From NCBI RefSeq assembly GCF_026745355.1, contig NC_079206.1:17872916-17936915 (forward strand): DNA of 64,000 nt, read 5' to 3'. Position numbers and translations under genes: made by a program. Within the stretch, counting starts at the first letter, position 1; every line of letters starts with the position of its first letter. Positions 10,785 through 22,189 of this stretch are shown piece by piece. This DNA is from Beta vulgaris subsp. vulgaris. Taxonomy: Eukaryota > Streptophyta > Magnoliopsida > Caryophyllales > Amaranthaceae. Below the pieces are notes generated by a model. That model searched no databases and was not told the origin of the DNA. It saw only the letters and a list, made by a program, of their open reading frames with translations.

Positions 10785-12149
10785 TGTTGAACCCTAGTTT
10801 TAATAATGACAAAGAAACAAAGGAACAAACTAAGTAGTGAACTAATGAATTATTTAAGTGTATGGTGTCTAAGGTATCAATGCAAGGAACTAGGAGAATA
10901 CGAAGTCAAGAAGAAGTCAAGAGAGGATTTCAAAGGCTAAGTAAAGAAGTTTCTATGTTGATACTGGAGCAAGCATTGGATCAAGAATAATAGAAGCTAG
11001 GCGTTTTATTTTCTAGTTCCAATGTAAAGGAACAAAGAAAGAATGGTAAGGAACTGTGGCAGAATATTTGAGAATGAAGCGTTTGTTCCTTTGTAAGGAA
11101 CAAACTCAGTGGCACTTAGCAATATGTTAAAGGAACTGAACTAATATAAGGAACTAGACTTAGGCGTGTACTTAGTATAACGATTAAAAGATAATGGAGT
11201 AAGTCATGCCTAGATTATAGGAAATTAGTTATTTCTAATTTCAAATGATAAAATCAGTTTTAAAAAGAAAATCTGTTTTGGAAAAGATTTATTTTTCGGA
11301 AAATAAGAAAATAAATATCCGGTTGTTAGAAAGATTTTATTTCAAAGATATTATTTTCTTAAAGATTAGAAATTCAGATTTAAAGATAAAAAGAGTTTAT
11401 AAAAACTGATTTTCGGATAATGCTCAAGGAACTCCTATTATTTAGGAGTAAGGCTGCATTTTATCCACGTTCATTTATAGTTCATGGGATCATGGGACAT
11501 GATGTAAAACGTGTTCCTTAGGGGAAGGAACATCATGGGTAAATGGATTAAAACGTGTACTCTAACATTAATCCCACGTTCTTCATGATTAACACTATAA
11601 ATATAGAAGTCTAGATAAGTTCCAAATTGTGTCTGACTAAGTAATTAAGTGAGTTTAACTTATTAAGTGTCAGTGCCTTCATTCTCTCATAATAGCCATT
11701 TGTTCTTTGCCTTCTTACTCTAATTCCACTAAGCTTATTTCGATCAATTGTATTTTGGTTTTTGGGGTAAGGGAACTTTGAGTGAAGTTCTGTAAGAGAA
11801 AGGCTTTGAGTGAAGCTTGTATGTGTGAGAAAACTTCGAGTGAAGTTGAGAGGAACTGCTGTTAAGGGAACAGTGGTTCAGGAACTTGAGTTTAGGAACT
11901 CAAGGTGGGGCTCGAGTTAGAATTAGGTTGTAACAGAGTTGTTTGGCCTAATTAGTGAAAGTGTTGAGTTTAAAATCCCTAGTGGTCGAGGTTGTTTCTT
12001 CTTGTTGGGCCCAAGAAGTTTTTCCTCGTAAAAATCCCTTGTGTTCCTTTAGCTTGTTTATTCGTTTAAGTTTTAATTTCCGCAAAAAGTTACGTTTATT
12101 TCTACACCTACAATTCACCCCCCTCTTGTAGTGTTCCTAGGAAAAAACA
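10785..12149 (+). repeat. 5' LTR of SIRE-type Copia
   Basis: Starts TGTTGAACCC and ends AAAACA. Reading it against the 3' LTR I count about half a dozen substitutions and under ten short indels, including a 6-base gatcgg insertion present only in the 3' copy. A TATA-like ctataaatatag lies near 11595, suitable as a U3 promoter. GGAAC/GTTCC motifs are very dense throughout. Confidence 0.95.
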
Positions 12150-12150
12150 A

Positions 12151-12164
12151 TTGGTATCAGAGCC
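12151..12164 (+). promoter_or_regulatory. tRNA-iMet primer binding site
   Basis: TTGGTATCAGAGCC, one base after the LTR end, complements the 3' end of plant initiator methionine tRNA. This is the usual minus-strand primer of plant Copia elements. Confidence 0.95.
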
Positions 12165-12214
12165 AGAACTCACGTAAGATAGGAAACCCTATTGAGGAAA
12201 AGATCCAAGGAACA

Positions 12215-13247
12215 ATGAATACCACCGAGAAACTTGAAGAAGGTTATTCCACTCAAAGGCCTCCTATGTTCAATGGGAAGTACTACAACTATTGGAAGAA
12301 CCGCATGGAGATATTCATCAAGGCTGAAAACTATCAGGTATGGAGAGTCATTGAAGTTGGTATTTCGAAGTCACAACTACAAATGACAAAAATGAGGTAA
12401 CTCTTAAACCCCTCTCTGATTATGACAAATCTGATTTTGAAAAAATGGAAGTAAATGCCATGGCTATTAAATTATTGCATTGTGGACTTGGACCCCATGA
12501 ACATAATAGGATCATGGGATGCAAATCCGCAAAGCAAATATGGGATTTACTAGAAGTAACCCACGAAGGAACTAATGAAGTTAAAAGATCGAAAATTGAT
12601 TTACTTATGAATCAATATGAACTGTTCTGCATGAAATCCAAAGAAAGCATCCGAGACATGTTTACTCGTTTTACTAACATTATAAATGAGTTGGCTTCTC
12701 TTGGAAAGTTTATTTCATCTGAGGAACAGGTTCGAAAGGTTCTTAGGAGTCTTCCTAAGGACAGATGGATGGCTAAAGTCACGCTCTTCAAGAAACAAAA
12801 AACTTCACTAAGTTCAACTTAGAACAGCTGGCAGGGTCACTTATGACTCATGAGCTTCACCTTGATACTGAATATGGTGAAAGCTCCAAATCAAAATCAA
12901 TTGCTCTCAAAGCAGATGATGAAGATGATTCGGACTCTGAAGAAGAAGAAACAGCCCTCATGGTTCGAAAATTTCGAAAGATGTACAGGAACATGAAGAA
13001 TGGAAACTTCAAAGGTAAAACTAAGAAATTTTCTAACAAAGCTGCTTGTCATAAATGTGGAAGTACAGATCACTTCATCAAAGAATGTCCTCTTTGGGAA
13101 AACGACAAAACCAAAGAAAGGAACAAGGAAGCTTTGCTGAAAGGAACAAAGAATCAAAAGCACCTTTCTCTAAGGCAAATGTCGCAAAGCTATGATAGCT
13201 GCTTGGGGAGATTCAGAGACGGAAGAAGAAGAGGAACAACCAACTGA
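12215..13247 (+). pseudogene. Copia gag, frameshifted
   Basis: The ATG at 12215 opens MNTTEKLEEGYS; a leader-continuous upstream ATG at 12131 lies inside the LTR and is not used here. The segment RPPMFNGKYYNYWKNRM and the WDLLEVTHEGTNEVK region are typical of the UBN2-type Gag that forms the virus-like particle. A frameshift falls near 12360-12400 and another near 12785-12820, so the protein is split over three frames. The last part is acidic (DDEDDSDSEEEE) and ends with a zinc knuckle CHKCGSTDHFIKEC (CX2CX4HX4C, about 13048-13089) that binds RNA. It follows the primer site and precedes protease, as in all Copia elements. Confidence 0.88.
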
Positions 13248-13474
13248 AGAAACAGCAAACCTTTGCCTCATGGCAAAACTGACGAAAAAGAAGATGAAGA
13301 AAAATTGAGGTAAGTCAACATGGACTTGAGTCAGAACTAGATGGTAAAACTAGGACTGAAATATATGATCTTCTTTATGATGCAATTCTTGAATGTAGAG
13401 ATGAACGTGAAAAACGTGAACAAACGGAACAAGCCTTAAAGGTTTGCAAGGAACACATAGAATGGCTTAAGAAA

Positions 13475-13950
13475 ATGAGAACTGATGTCGAAACTAGATT
13501 TTTTGATTTGTTTGATAAAAACTTAAAAATCAAAGAATGTTATGAGAGTTTGAAAAATGAAAATTATCTAATTAATTTAGAGATTTCACACTTGAAGGAA
13601 TTTGTCCCTGTTCTGAGTTCCTTTGATATAAGATCAACCCCTTTGAAAGGATACAGATCTGAGATTGAAAAATAAATAAAGAAAAAATATTTTAAAGGAA
13701 CAGATCTGTAATCTTAAAAAGGAACTGGTTGTCGCAAGGAAATGAGGCAAAATCATGAAAGTTCCTAAGTGGATTGAGAAACCACAGACCAAAAGGAAGG
13801 AAGGTCTTGGTTTTGAAAACTACAAGAAAAGGAACAAGACAAAGAAATATGTTGATCTACCTAGTGATAAGTTCTGTATGTATTGTGGCAAGGTAGGTCA
13901 TTACATAAATCAATGTCAACTAAATCTGAGATGATTGGGAAAAATGTGAC
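13475..13950 (+). pseudogene. Gag-linker coiled coil and second CCHC knuckle
   Basis: A charged helical stretch (VETRFFDLFDKNLKIKECYE and onward) precedes a stop at 13673-13675. About 200 bp later a second knuckle, CMYCGKVGHYINQC (about 13874-13915), is encoded. A second CCHC motif between Gag and protease is a recurring feature of SIRE-like Gag-Pol polyproteins. Several frame breaks separate the pieces. Confidence 0.7.
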
Positions 13951-14045
13951 AATAAGTAAGAAAAAATGGGTTGTCAAAACAAATCCTAGTCAAGAACAGG
14001 AACCCACGAAAGATGGGGTTCCTTCAACTAACAACTAGTTGATTT

Positions 14046-14408
14046 TTGCAGGTTGGAGTGAGGGGCAACAACACTTGGTATCTCGATAGTGGTTGTTCCA
14101 AGCACATGACAGGAGACAAAACGAAGTTTCTCTCACTCACAACATATGAAGGTGACAGTGTAACATTTGGTGATAATAAGAAAGGTAACATTGTTGCTAT
14201 GGGTAAGGTCGGTAAGTCACCATTACACTCCATTGAAAATGTATTTTTAGTTGAAGGTCTAAAACATAATCTATTAAGCATTTCTCAATTCTGTGACAAA
14301 GGAAATACTGTAAAATTTGATAAGGAAAAATGCTTAATCATCAACATTAAAACTAAGAAGGTTATTTGGAAGGAACAAGGAAAGGGAACACATACATTGT
14401 GGATCTAG
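14046..14408 (+). pseudogene. Copia aspartic protease
   Basis: WYLDSGCSKHMTGDKT carries the catalytic D-S-G of Copia proteases, which cleave the Gag-Pol polyprotein in the particle. The conserved downstream block VEGLKHNLLSISQFCDKG is present. The frame ends prematurely at 14406-14408; the shift to the integrase frame occurs about 20 bases earlier. Confidence 0.9.
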
Positions 14409-15300
14409 ACCTTGTTCCTCAAATCAATTTAACTTGTCTTAGTGTTATTGAAGATGATTCACTTCTATGGCACAAGCGTCTAGGACATGCTAGCTTTTCA
14501 TTCCTTGAGAAACTTAGATCAAAAGACCTTGTTTTAGGATTACCATCTATAAAATTTCATATTGATCAAGTTTGTGATGCATGTGCACGAGGTAAACAAG
14601 TAAGATCCTCTTTCAAATCTAAAACGATTGTAAGTACCACTAAACCATTAGAGTTAATTCATATGGACTTATGTGGACCCATGAGAATTCAAAGCAGAAG
14701 TGGAAAGAGGTATGTACTTGTGATTGTAGATGACTACTCTAGGTACACTTGGGTTATTTTTCTCTCTAGTAAAGATGAAACTTATGATGAGTTCCTTGTC
14801 TTTGCTAAAAGAGTTCAAAACCTAAGTGGACATAAAATAATGCACATTAGATCAGATCATGGCAAGGAATTCGAAAATTATAAATTTGATGACCTAAGCA
14901 GAGATAATGGCCTAGATCATAATTTTTCTGCCCCTAGAACACCACAACAAAATGGTGTTGTAGAAAGGAAAAATAGAACTTTGGAGGAAATGTCTAGAAC
15001 CATGTTAATTGCTAGTGAACTTCCAAGGAACTTTTGGGCTGAAGCTGTTAATACTGCTTGTCACATAATTAATCGTGCCATGATGAGACCTATCATTAAT
15101 AAAATCCTTATGAACTTTACTTTGGAAAGAAACCAAACATCACCTATTTTAGAACATTTGGATGCAAATGTTATGTGCATAATAATGGAAAAGATAATCT
15201 TGGAAAATTTGATGCAAGGAGTGATGAAGCAACATTTTTAGGATACTCCTCACATAGTAAAGCTTATAGAGTATATAACAAAGAACTATGTGTGTTGAAG
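14366..15300 (+). pseudogene. Copia GAG-pre-integrase and integrase
   Basis: The zinc-binding region is visible as LWHKRLGHAS followed by CDACARGK (HHCC). The catalytic D-D-E core follows: D in HMDLCGP (near 14665), D in IRSDHGKEF (near 14855) and E in GVVERKNRTL (near 14963), with about 35 residues between the last two. Integrase joins cDNA ends to the target. The frame is intact to 15241 but drifts out of phase near 15100; the conserved FLGYSSHSKAYRVYN block appears in another frame at about 15237-15285. Confidence 0.9.
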
Positions 15301-15659
15301 AAAGCATTCATGTAATCTTTGATGAATCTGACAACATAATCCAAGCATACAGGTTGATGACTATGAGATAGGGTTAGCACAACCTAGTCAAGGAACACAG
15401 ATTCACAAGAAGAAGAAGAAGTGAAAGAGGAAAGGAACGAGGAATTCGAAAATAATGAGATCAATGGATATTCTGTTCCTCAAGGAGGAGAAAGATGCTC
15501 CTGTTCCTCTAAATGAAGGAACTGAGTCCACCGAGGCTAACAGAGGAACAACTGAGCAGAGTTCCTCATCCAATCAAGGAACTCATGAGGAACAACATGT
15601 TCCTATAGAGAGTTTCAACCAAAACCTTGGAGATTACAAAAGTCACATCCTGTGGAACT

Positions 15660-15700
15660 CATAATCAGGACATATCGAAGCCATAGCTTTCAGTGTTGGT
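15660..15700 (+). other. Junction of a large RT deletion
   Basis: The sequence passes from the linker after integrase (NQNLGDYKSHIL, ending about 15655) straight into the RNase H region (VGLCARFQANPKESHL, from about 15692). The reverse-transcriptase domain with its YVDD site, several hundred codons long in the family, is absent. Confidence 0.85.
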
Positions 15701-16291
15701 TTGTGTGCTAGATTTCAAGCAAATCCAAAGGAGTCTCACCTCACTGCTGTGAAGAGAATTCTTAGATACCTTAAAGGAACAGATGATCTTGGACTCTACT
15801 ATCCAAGAAGTGATACATTCGAACTAAAAGGATATGCAGATGCAGATTATGCTGGAGATCTTGTTAATAGGAAAAGCACCTCAGGTATGGCACAATTCCT
15901 TGGTCATAGTTTAGTTTCTTGGAGTACCAAGAAACAAAACACAGTTGCTTTATCCACTGCTGAAGCAGAATATGTAGCTGCTGCTGCATGTTGCTCTCAA
16001 ATGCTTTGGATAAAACAACAACTTAGTGACTATGGAATAAACTTTGAATGTGTTCCTATTTATTGTGACAATACAAGTGCTATAAGTATATCTAAAGATC
16101 CAGTGCATCACTCTAGAGTAAAGCATATACATATTAGACATCACTTTTTAAGAGAAAATGTTGAAAAAGGTTTGATCAAACTTGAGTTTTGTCAAACTGA
16201 TTATCAGATTGCTGATATCCTAACTAAGCCTTTGCAAAGAGATAGATATGAAAAATTAAGGCTTGAGTTAGGCTTAATAAAAATTAAGTGA
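15701..16291 (+). pseudogene. Copia RNase H domain
   Basis: A 196-codon open frame with the Copia RNase H signatures: GYADADYAGD (catalytic Asp), STAEAEYVAA (catalytic Glu) and CDNTSAISISK (catalytic Asp), then VKHIHIRHHFLRE and the closing ADILTKPL block. This domain degrades RNA in RNA/DNA hybrids during reverse transcription. It is the best-preserved coding part of the element and reaches its natural C terminus, but lacks an attached RT. Confidence 0.93.
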
Positions 16292-16801
16292 TTGTTCCTA
16301 TGTCAATTCCCCCATGTTTGAATCAATTTGAGTGACTTTGTGTGCTAAAAATAATTGTGTTTAATTGCCTAAGACCATTGCAAATTGGAATGTTGCAAAA
16401 CATAACCATGAAGTCAAAGAAACTAAACAACTCACAAATGTCACATAATACTCCCCTTACTGTTCCTAAGGTCAAGAAACATGCATAGTATGAAGGATAT
16501 TGATATGTAGCATTAGTTGTTCCTATAGCACAAGTTCCTTAGCATTTATTTTCTTTCAAAAATTAAAATTCATAAAAATCCGATAAAATCCCAAAAATAA
16601 GGGGAACCAGTTTAATTAAATCTTGGTTCTTTTTATCTTTTCGTTTTCTTCTTTTATTTTATTTTTATTTCTTTTGCTTTATTTCTTTCCCGCGTGTCAT
16701 AATTACTATTACATGCAAAACTTCCTTCTTCAATTCATCTAAGAAACCGTGTTCCTCTCAAACGCTTCATCTTCACCAAATCCGAAACCTCATCACACCC
16801 T

Positions 16802-17620
16802 TTGAAACTCCATAAAACCTCCAAACCTTCGAAAATCATGGCAAAAACTTCAAGAAACTCACCTTTTCCAACACCAAAAACAACCGACACTTCAAAAATG
16901 GAAATTTCTTCATCTCCAACTAAAACCCTTGAAACCGACATAATTCAAGAAAACCCCATAGAGGAACAGCAATTAGAATCTCCTAGAAGGAGCATGAGAA
17001 GAAGAAAATTGATTGGGGAAGAGATGAAGAAGAAACCCCGGAACAATCTCAGGGGGAAGAAGAAGAAACTGCACCTGTTCCTTCCAAAGGAACTGTTTCT
17101 TCGTCTTCCAAGAAAAGGGTCGAACGAAGTGAATCTAGGTATGTCTTGGGCTTTTGCGTCGATTTAGAATGGGCAATAAAATTGAATTTCTAGAATTAAC
17201 CTCCATTCTAAAGGAACAAGGCATGGAATTCTTGTTTGAATTCGCCTTTAATAATGCTCTTGTTCCTCTAGCTATGGATGAGTTTGTGCAAATTTTGTTA
17301 ATACTAATGGAACTTGCACAACTGAAGTTAGAGGCAAGAAAATAAGGTTTAATCAAGCAACTTTAAGCAAAGTATGGGAAGTTCCTTGCAAAGGAACTGA
17401 TTTGTATTTTAAAAGGAAAGGAACTGTTTCCTTTCCGAATTTTCCTCAAGACAAAATCTTAGAATATTTTGGAGGAACAGCTGGCCAAAACAAACTTAAC
17501 ATAACCTACTCTCTCCCCTTCATAAAGTACTGTTTAACTTGGTTTGGAGAGCACTCATTCCTCGAACTGAAAAGAGGAATGAAGTGGGTCTCTTGGATAT
17601 GTGTTACATGTTTTGCTTGA
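16802..17620 (+). pseudogene. Extra 3' ORF of the SIRE-type element
   Basis: Between pol and the 3' LTR three overlapping frame segments encode a basic start (SPRRSMRRRKLIGEEMKKK), then MGNKIEFLELTSILKEQGME, then KVWEVPCKGTDLYFKRKG and NFPQDKILEYFGG. SIRE elements carry an additional 'envelope-like' ORF here, and this looks like its remnant, although no signal peptide or membrane segment is visible. The function of the family ORF is unknown. Stops and frameshifts break it at 17167 and 17345. Confidence 0.55.
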
Positions 17621-19239
17621 CCACCACATACAAATCAATTTCCCTTCCCTCTTCATTCAACATTTAACCACTGTATTGAAACATTGTGTATTGGTACGGT
17701 GCCTTGATAACTTCTTACTTCATCATTTGAAGTAAGACTTACGGGTTGGACCACATAGGGTCAAACAAGGGAACATCTTGAATGAGAAGACCCTAAATGG
17801 ACTTGGTTGTCTGTCCAAGAAGGTGTTCTCATTCAAGGAAAATGGCTTCCAGTTCCTCAGGAAAAAGAAAACTGCCTCAAACTGACTTAGAAGAAGATGA
17901 AGATGTAATCTTGGATAACCCTGTTCCTAACCGGAGGAACCGAAACCTAAGAGGCGCAAACACATTGCCACTAAGCCTAACCCCCTGTTCCTTTGAGAGT
18001 GAGAAAGAGCACTCGTCGAAAAATTGCTCCTGTTCCTGTTCCTTCCAACGAGGACTCTCCTTTAGTCCTTTCGGATAATGAGGAACAGGTACCCTCTACT
18101 CTCAAGGAACCATACCTCCACCATCTCCCAAACTCTCTGTTCCTTTCACAAAAATACCCTCCATTTCACCTTCGTCCTTCTCTGTTCCTTCAGTTTTGAG
18201 CAGTTGAAGGATGAAATAAAAGGCCAAATCCTTTTGCTTCCACCTCCACAACTCTTCCACCCACACCACCATTTCTTCCTCCCATTTATCACCCTTCACC
18301 TTCTGTTTCCATTCCTGGAACAGATGAGCCTTCCACTCAAACCTCCCAGTTCCTTCACAACATCCCCCATCTGCCTCTAGTTCCAAGGGTAAGGAACAGG
18401 AAAATCCGGATGACACTAACTGGGTTAATGAAGTCTGCCTTCCTGCACAACATATGATAAAATTTTACAATCATCTTCATTGGACTTTGGATGCCAAAAC
18501 TGATACTATGTAAGTCTTATGAAGAAATTGAGTGATACCGTGGTTGCGCAGACAAAGAAGATGGAACTATGGCTCGTACCTTGGAGGAGCTGAAGGAACA
18601 GGTTGAACTACATCATGGGGTGGTGATGAAAAAGTTGGAGGATGTGGTTGAAGAAGAAGTTGTAGAGGAACACCATTCCCTTCCCTTTCTTAGTTTTTTT
18701 TTTGTTGTTGTTGTTCCTGTTTCTTTCATCAAGGAACACAACTTTTGTTTCTTCCTTTTTCTTTTCTTTCTTTGTTTTGTTATGGAACAAGTGCTATATA
18801 ATCAATGACTTTTGCTATATTGTCTATGTTTCTAAATGCTTTGCATAATTTCTTCCTTGGAATGGCTAGTATTATGTGATTGATGTTTGAGCAAGTTTAC
18901 TCTTTGATTTTCTAACTTAACCACTAATGGTGCTTGCATATTGGTCTTAAGGTGTTAAATCAATTCTATCAATTTATGCAGAGTCTATTCTTTTTGAGGA
19001 TGACAAAGGGGGAAAAGGATTTAAGGAACAAACTGTACATATAAACAAAAAATGAAAGTTGAAAAAATTAAAAATTGGATAAGGTAAATGAAAAATCAAA
19101 AATAGGTTAAGGTAAATGAAAAATCAAAACCTTCAGTTACTCATATAATTGTGTTTTATTTTTCATTTTCTTCTTTATGTTTTTATTTTTTCACTTATAT
19201 TATTTGTTATTTTCCTTAGTTTGTACCTTTGTTGTCATC
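17621..19239 (+). other. 3' region of the SIRE-type element
   Basis: Low-complexity, coding-like remnants in changing frames: a lysine/glutamate-rich piece from about 17842 (GKRKLPQTDLEEDEDVI), proline-rich stretches near 18080-18380, and a short coiled-coil piece at 18569-18670 (LEELKEQVELHHGVVMKKLE). Two near-identical copies of gtaaatgaaaaatcaaaa lie near 19083-19129. GGAAC/GTTCC is exceptionally dense here. Confidence 0.6.
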
Positions 19240-19256
19240 ATCAAAAAGGGGGAAAT
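19240..19256 (+). promoter_or_regulatory. Polypurine tract
   Basis: AAAAAGGGGGAAAT directly precedes the 3' LTR TGTTGAACC and is the expected plus-strand primer. Confidence 0.93.
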
Positions 19257-20630
19257 TGTTGAACCCTAGTTTTGATAATGACAAAGAAACAAAGGAACAA
19301 ACTAAGTAGTGAACTAATGAATTATTTAAGTGTATGGTGTCTAAGGTATCAATGCAAGGAACTGGGAGAATACGAAGTCAAGGATCGGAAGAAGTCAAGA
19401 GAGGATTTCAAAGGCTAAGTAAAGAAGTTTCTATGTTGATACTGGAGCAAGCATTGGATCAAGAATAATAGAAGCTAGGCGTTTTATTTTCTAGTTCCAA
19501 TGTAAAGGAACAAAGAAAGAATGGTAAGGAACTGTGGCAGAATATTTGAGAATGAAGCGTTTGTTCCTTTGTAAGGAACAAACTCAGTGGCACTTAGAAA
19601 TATGTTAAAGGAACTGAACTAATATAGGAACTAGACTTAGGCGTGTACTTATAGTATAACGTTAAAAGATAATGGAGTAAGTCATGCCTAGATTATAGGA
19701 AATTAGTTATTTCTAATTTCAAATGATAAAATCAGTTTTAAAAAGAAAATCTGTTTTGGAAAAGATTTTATTTTTCGGAAAATAAGAAAATAAATATCCG
19801 GTTGTTAGAAAGATTTTATTTCAAAGATATTATTTTCTTAAAGATTAGAAATTCAGATTTAAAGATAAAAAGAGTTTATAAAAACTGATTTTCGGATAAT
19901 GCTCAAGGAACTCCTATTATTTAGGAGTAATGGCTGCATTTTATCCACGTTCATTTATAGTTCATGGGATCATGGGACATGATGTAAAACGTGTTCCTTA
20001 GGGGAAGGAACATCATGGGTAAATGGATTAAAACGTGTACTCTAACATTAATCCCACGTTCTTCATGATTAACACTATAAATATAGAAGTCTAGATAAGT
20101 TCCAAATTGTGCTGACTAAGTAATTAAGTGAGTTTAACTTATTAAGTGTCAGTGCCTTCATTCTCTCATAATAGCCATTTGTTCTTTGCCTTCTTACTCT
20201 AATTCCACTAAGCTTATTTCGATCAATTGTATTTTGGTTTTTGGGGTAAGGGAACTTTGAGTGAAGTTCTGTAAGAGAAAGGCTTTGAGTGAAGCTTGTA
20301 TGTGTGAGAAAACTTCGAGTGAAGTTGAGAGGAACTGCTGTTAAGGGAACAGTGGTTCAGGAACTTGAGTTTAGGAACTCAAGGTAGGGCTCGAGTTAGA
20401 ATTAGGTTGTAACAGAGTTGTTTGGCCTAATTAGTGAAAGTGTTGAGTTTAAAATCCCTAGTGGTCGAGGTTGTTTCTTCTTGTTGGGCCCAAGAAGTTT
20501 TTCCTCGTAAAAATCCCTTGTGTTCCTTTAGCTTGTTTATTCGTTTAAGTTTTAATTTCCGCAAAAAGTTACGTTTATTTCTACACCTACAATTCACCCC
20601 CCCTCTTGTAGTGTTCCTAGGGAAATAACA
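19257..20630 (+). repeat. 3' LTR of SIRE-type Copia
   Basis: 1,374 bp, near-identical to the 5' LTR at 10785-12149. It ends GGAAATAACA and is followed by the duplicated target CAATA. Confidence 0.96.
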
Positions 20631-20779
20631 CAATAACAACATGTTTCAATTTAAGTAAATGTTTTGAGTTTCAATTACTTTACTGACTCTCCAATTGTAA
20701 ACATTAGGCTCTCCAAAAGTTCAAGTCCCTCCCGAAAGACGGCTACAACAAACAAACTTCATCTAAGTTATTCTGAAAG

Positions 20780-21458
20780 CCAACTTAAGGTATTAAGCAC
20801 CCAATCGCACCCGATGTCGCATTGTTTCGAGAGACGATTCATTCCGACCCAAGTCATTCCGAGAGCCAATTTGTTCCGACCAAAGTCAATACGCCGCCGG
20901 TTTAAGGCTTTAGCCGCCCAGGTCCTATCAAGAGCCAATTATTCCGACCCAAGTCATTCCGAAAGCCGATTTCTTCCTACCCAAGTCATTCCGAAAACCG
21001 ATTTATTCCAACCCAACTCATTCCGAAAGCCGATTTATTCCGACCCAAGTCATTCCGAAAGCCGATTTCTTCCGACCCAAGTTATTCCGCAAGCCGATTT
21101 ATTTCGACCCAAGTTATTCCGAAAGCCGATTTGGGCCGACTTCACCTTATTCTATTCCGACCCAAATTCACCCAACCCAGATACCGGCCGACCCAGTTCC
21201 AGCCGACCCAGTTTCGACCCAGTTCCGAGAGTCCGTCACCCAGTTGAACCCGACCCAAGTCCACTCGACCCACCCAGTTCCGGCCCATGGCACACTCTCA
21301 CCCAGATTATTCCGACCCAAATCATTCCGACCCAGGTTGGGTCAACCCAAACCCACCCAGTTCCGACCCATGGCACACTCTCACCCAGATTATTCCGACC
21401 CAAATCATTCCGACCCAGGTTGGGTCAACCCAAACCCACCCAGTGACCCAGATTGACA
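20780..21458. repeat. GACCCA/ATTCCGA minisatellite
   Basis: Units of attccgacccaagtcattc plus cgaaagccgattt (about 32 bp) repeat from about 20840 to 21140. They are followed by two copies of an 83-bp unit (starting at 21285 and 21368) containing ccatggcacactctcacccag and cccaggttgggtcaaccc. The 260-codon open frame across it is periodic (SDPSHSES, PTQVIP) and is best read as repeat translation, not a gene. Confidence 0.85.
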
Positions 21459-22186
21459 CCTGATCTATTAAGGGGCCTAGGTGGCCCAGGCCCCACCAAA
21501 AAAAATAGTTTTCTTTTTTATTTTAAGTCAGGCAGATTTAATACTTAGATAAGTACAATATCCGTGCCATGATTTCATAGATTACAACTTTGCTTGAGTG
21601 GTAGAGTTTTCAACATCTTATTCCATGCGGTGTTGTGTATCACGGGTTCGATTCCTGCGGATACCAATTTCAACTCTTGTTTTTCTCTTCTTCTTTTTTT
21701 CTCCTTTGGATCTTCAATTGCAACTCTTTTGTTTTTTTTTTTTTCTCTTTTTACTTTTCTCCTTTCGATCTTTTTAACTTTAACCAATCTAACTTTCAAT
21801 TTGTATACTATTGTCATATTAAGTATGACCAAGATTCTTTTTGCAAATACTTAAAATTAATTTTACTATGTAAGCTTTTTGATTTGTCTTTATTTATGTT
21901 TACTGAATTTATATCTTCTTAAAAACTTGCTTTAAGAATAAATAATTGAAGATATTAAAGGTAAGAGTCATGTCTATTGATGACTGTAAAAGTCATTCGG
22001 TTAAATTTTACTATGGATGAGATAGCGTTGAGATATCGATATAATGAAAGTATATTTAATAAATAACTCAAATAATATTTTCTTCTCGATAAAATTGAAA
22101 TTCTCATTTGTATATTGTGATCATTTGTCTATTTTTTTGGTTTAGTTAGGACCCCCCAAATTCAAAATCCCAGATCCACCTCTGGT
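21459..22186. mobile_element. hAT-like remnant with tRNA-like insert
   Basis: The left part ggggcctaggtggcccaggccccacc and the right end ccccccaaattcaaaatcccagatccacctctg resemble the GGGGCC...GATCC(G/A)CC.CTG edges of plant hAT elements such as the one at 5158-6121. I find no exact terminal pair or 8-bp duplication. Inside, 21589-21665 looks like a tRNA-derived SINE head: A-box-like tgcttgagtggtagag and B box gggttcgattcc. Confidence 0.45.
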
Positions 22187-22189
22187 AGC

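Larger units (their letters stand above)
10785..20630 (+). mobile_element. SIRE-type Copia LTR retrotransposon, RT-deleted
   Basis: The 9,846-bp element begins TGTTGAACC and ends ATAACA. It is flanked by a perfect 5-bp duplication CAATA (10780-10784 and 20631-20635). It has long LTRs, an initiator-Met tRNA primer site, Gag, protease, integrase and RNase H in Copia order, a long 3' region with an extra ORF, and a polypurine tract. Domain order (integrase before RNase H) and the two CCHC knuckles place it in the SIRE/Maximus lineage. Most of the reverse transcriptase is missing and the reading frames are shifted several times, so the copy is non-autonomous. Confidence 0.96.

Noticed and set aside
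12131..12214. Gag start at the first in-frame ATG
   Set aside because: That ATG lies in the LTR and the frame runs through the primer binding site; the ATG at 12215 begins the conserved Gag N terminus.
20664..21446. 260-codon open frame as a protein gene
   Set aside because: The peptide is strictly periodic and mirrors the 32-bp and 83-bp DNA units. There is no start context, splice context or recognisable domain.
21589..21665. Functional tRNA gene
   Set aside because: The A and B boxes are visible but no acceptor-stem pairing is evident, and it sits in a transposon remnant.
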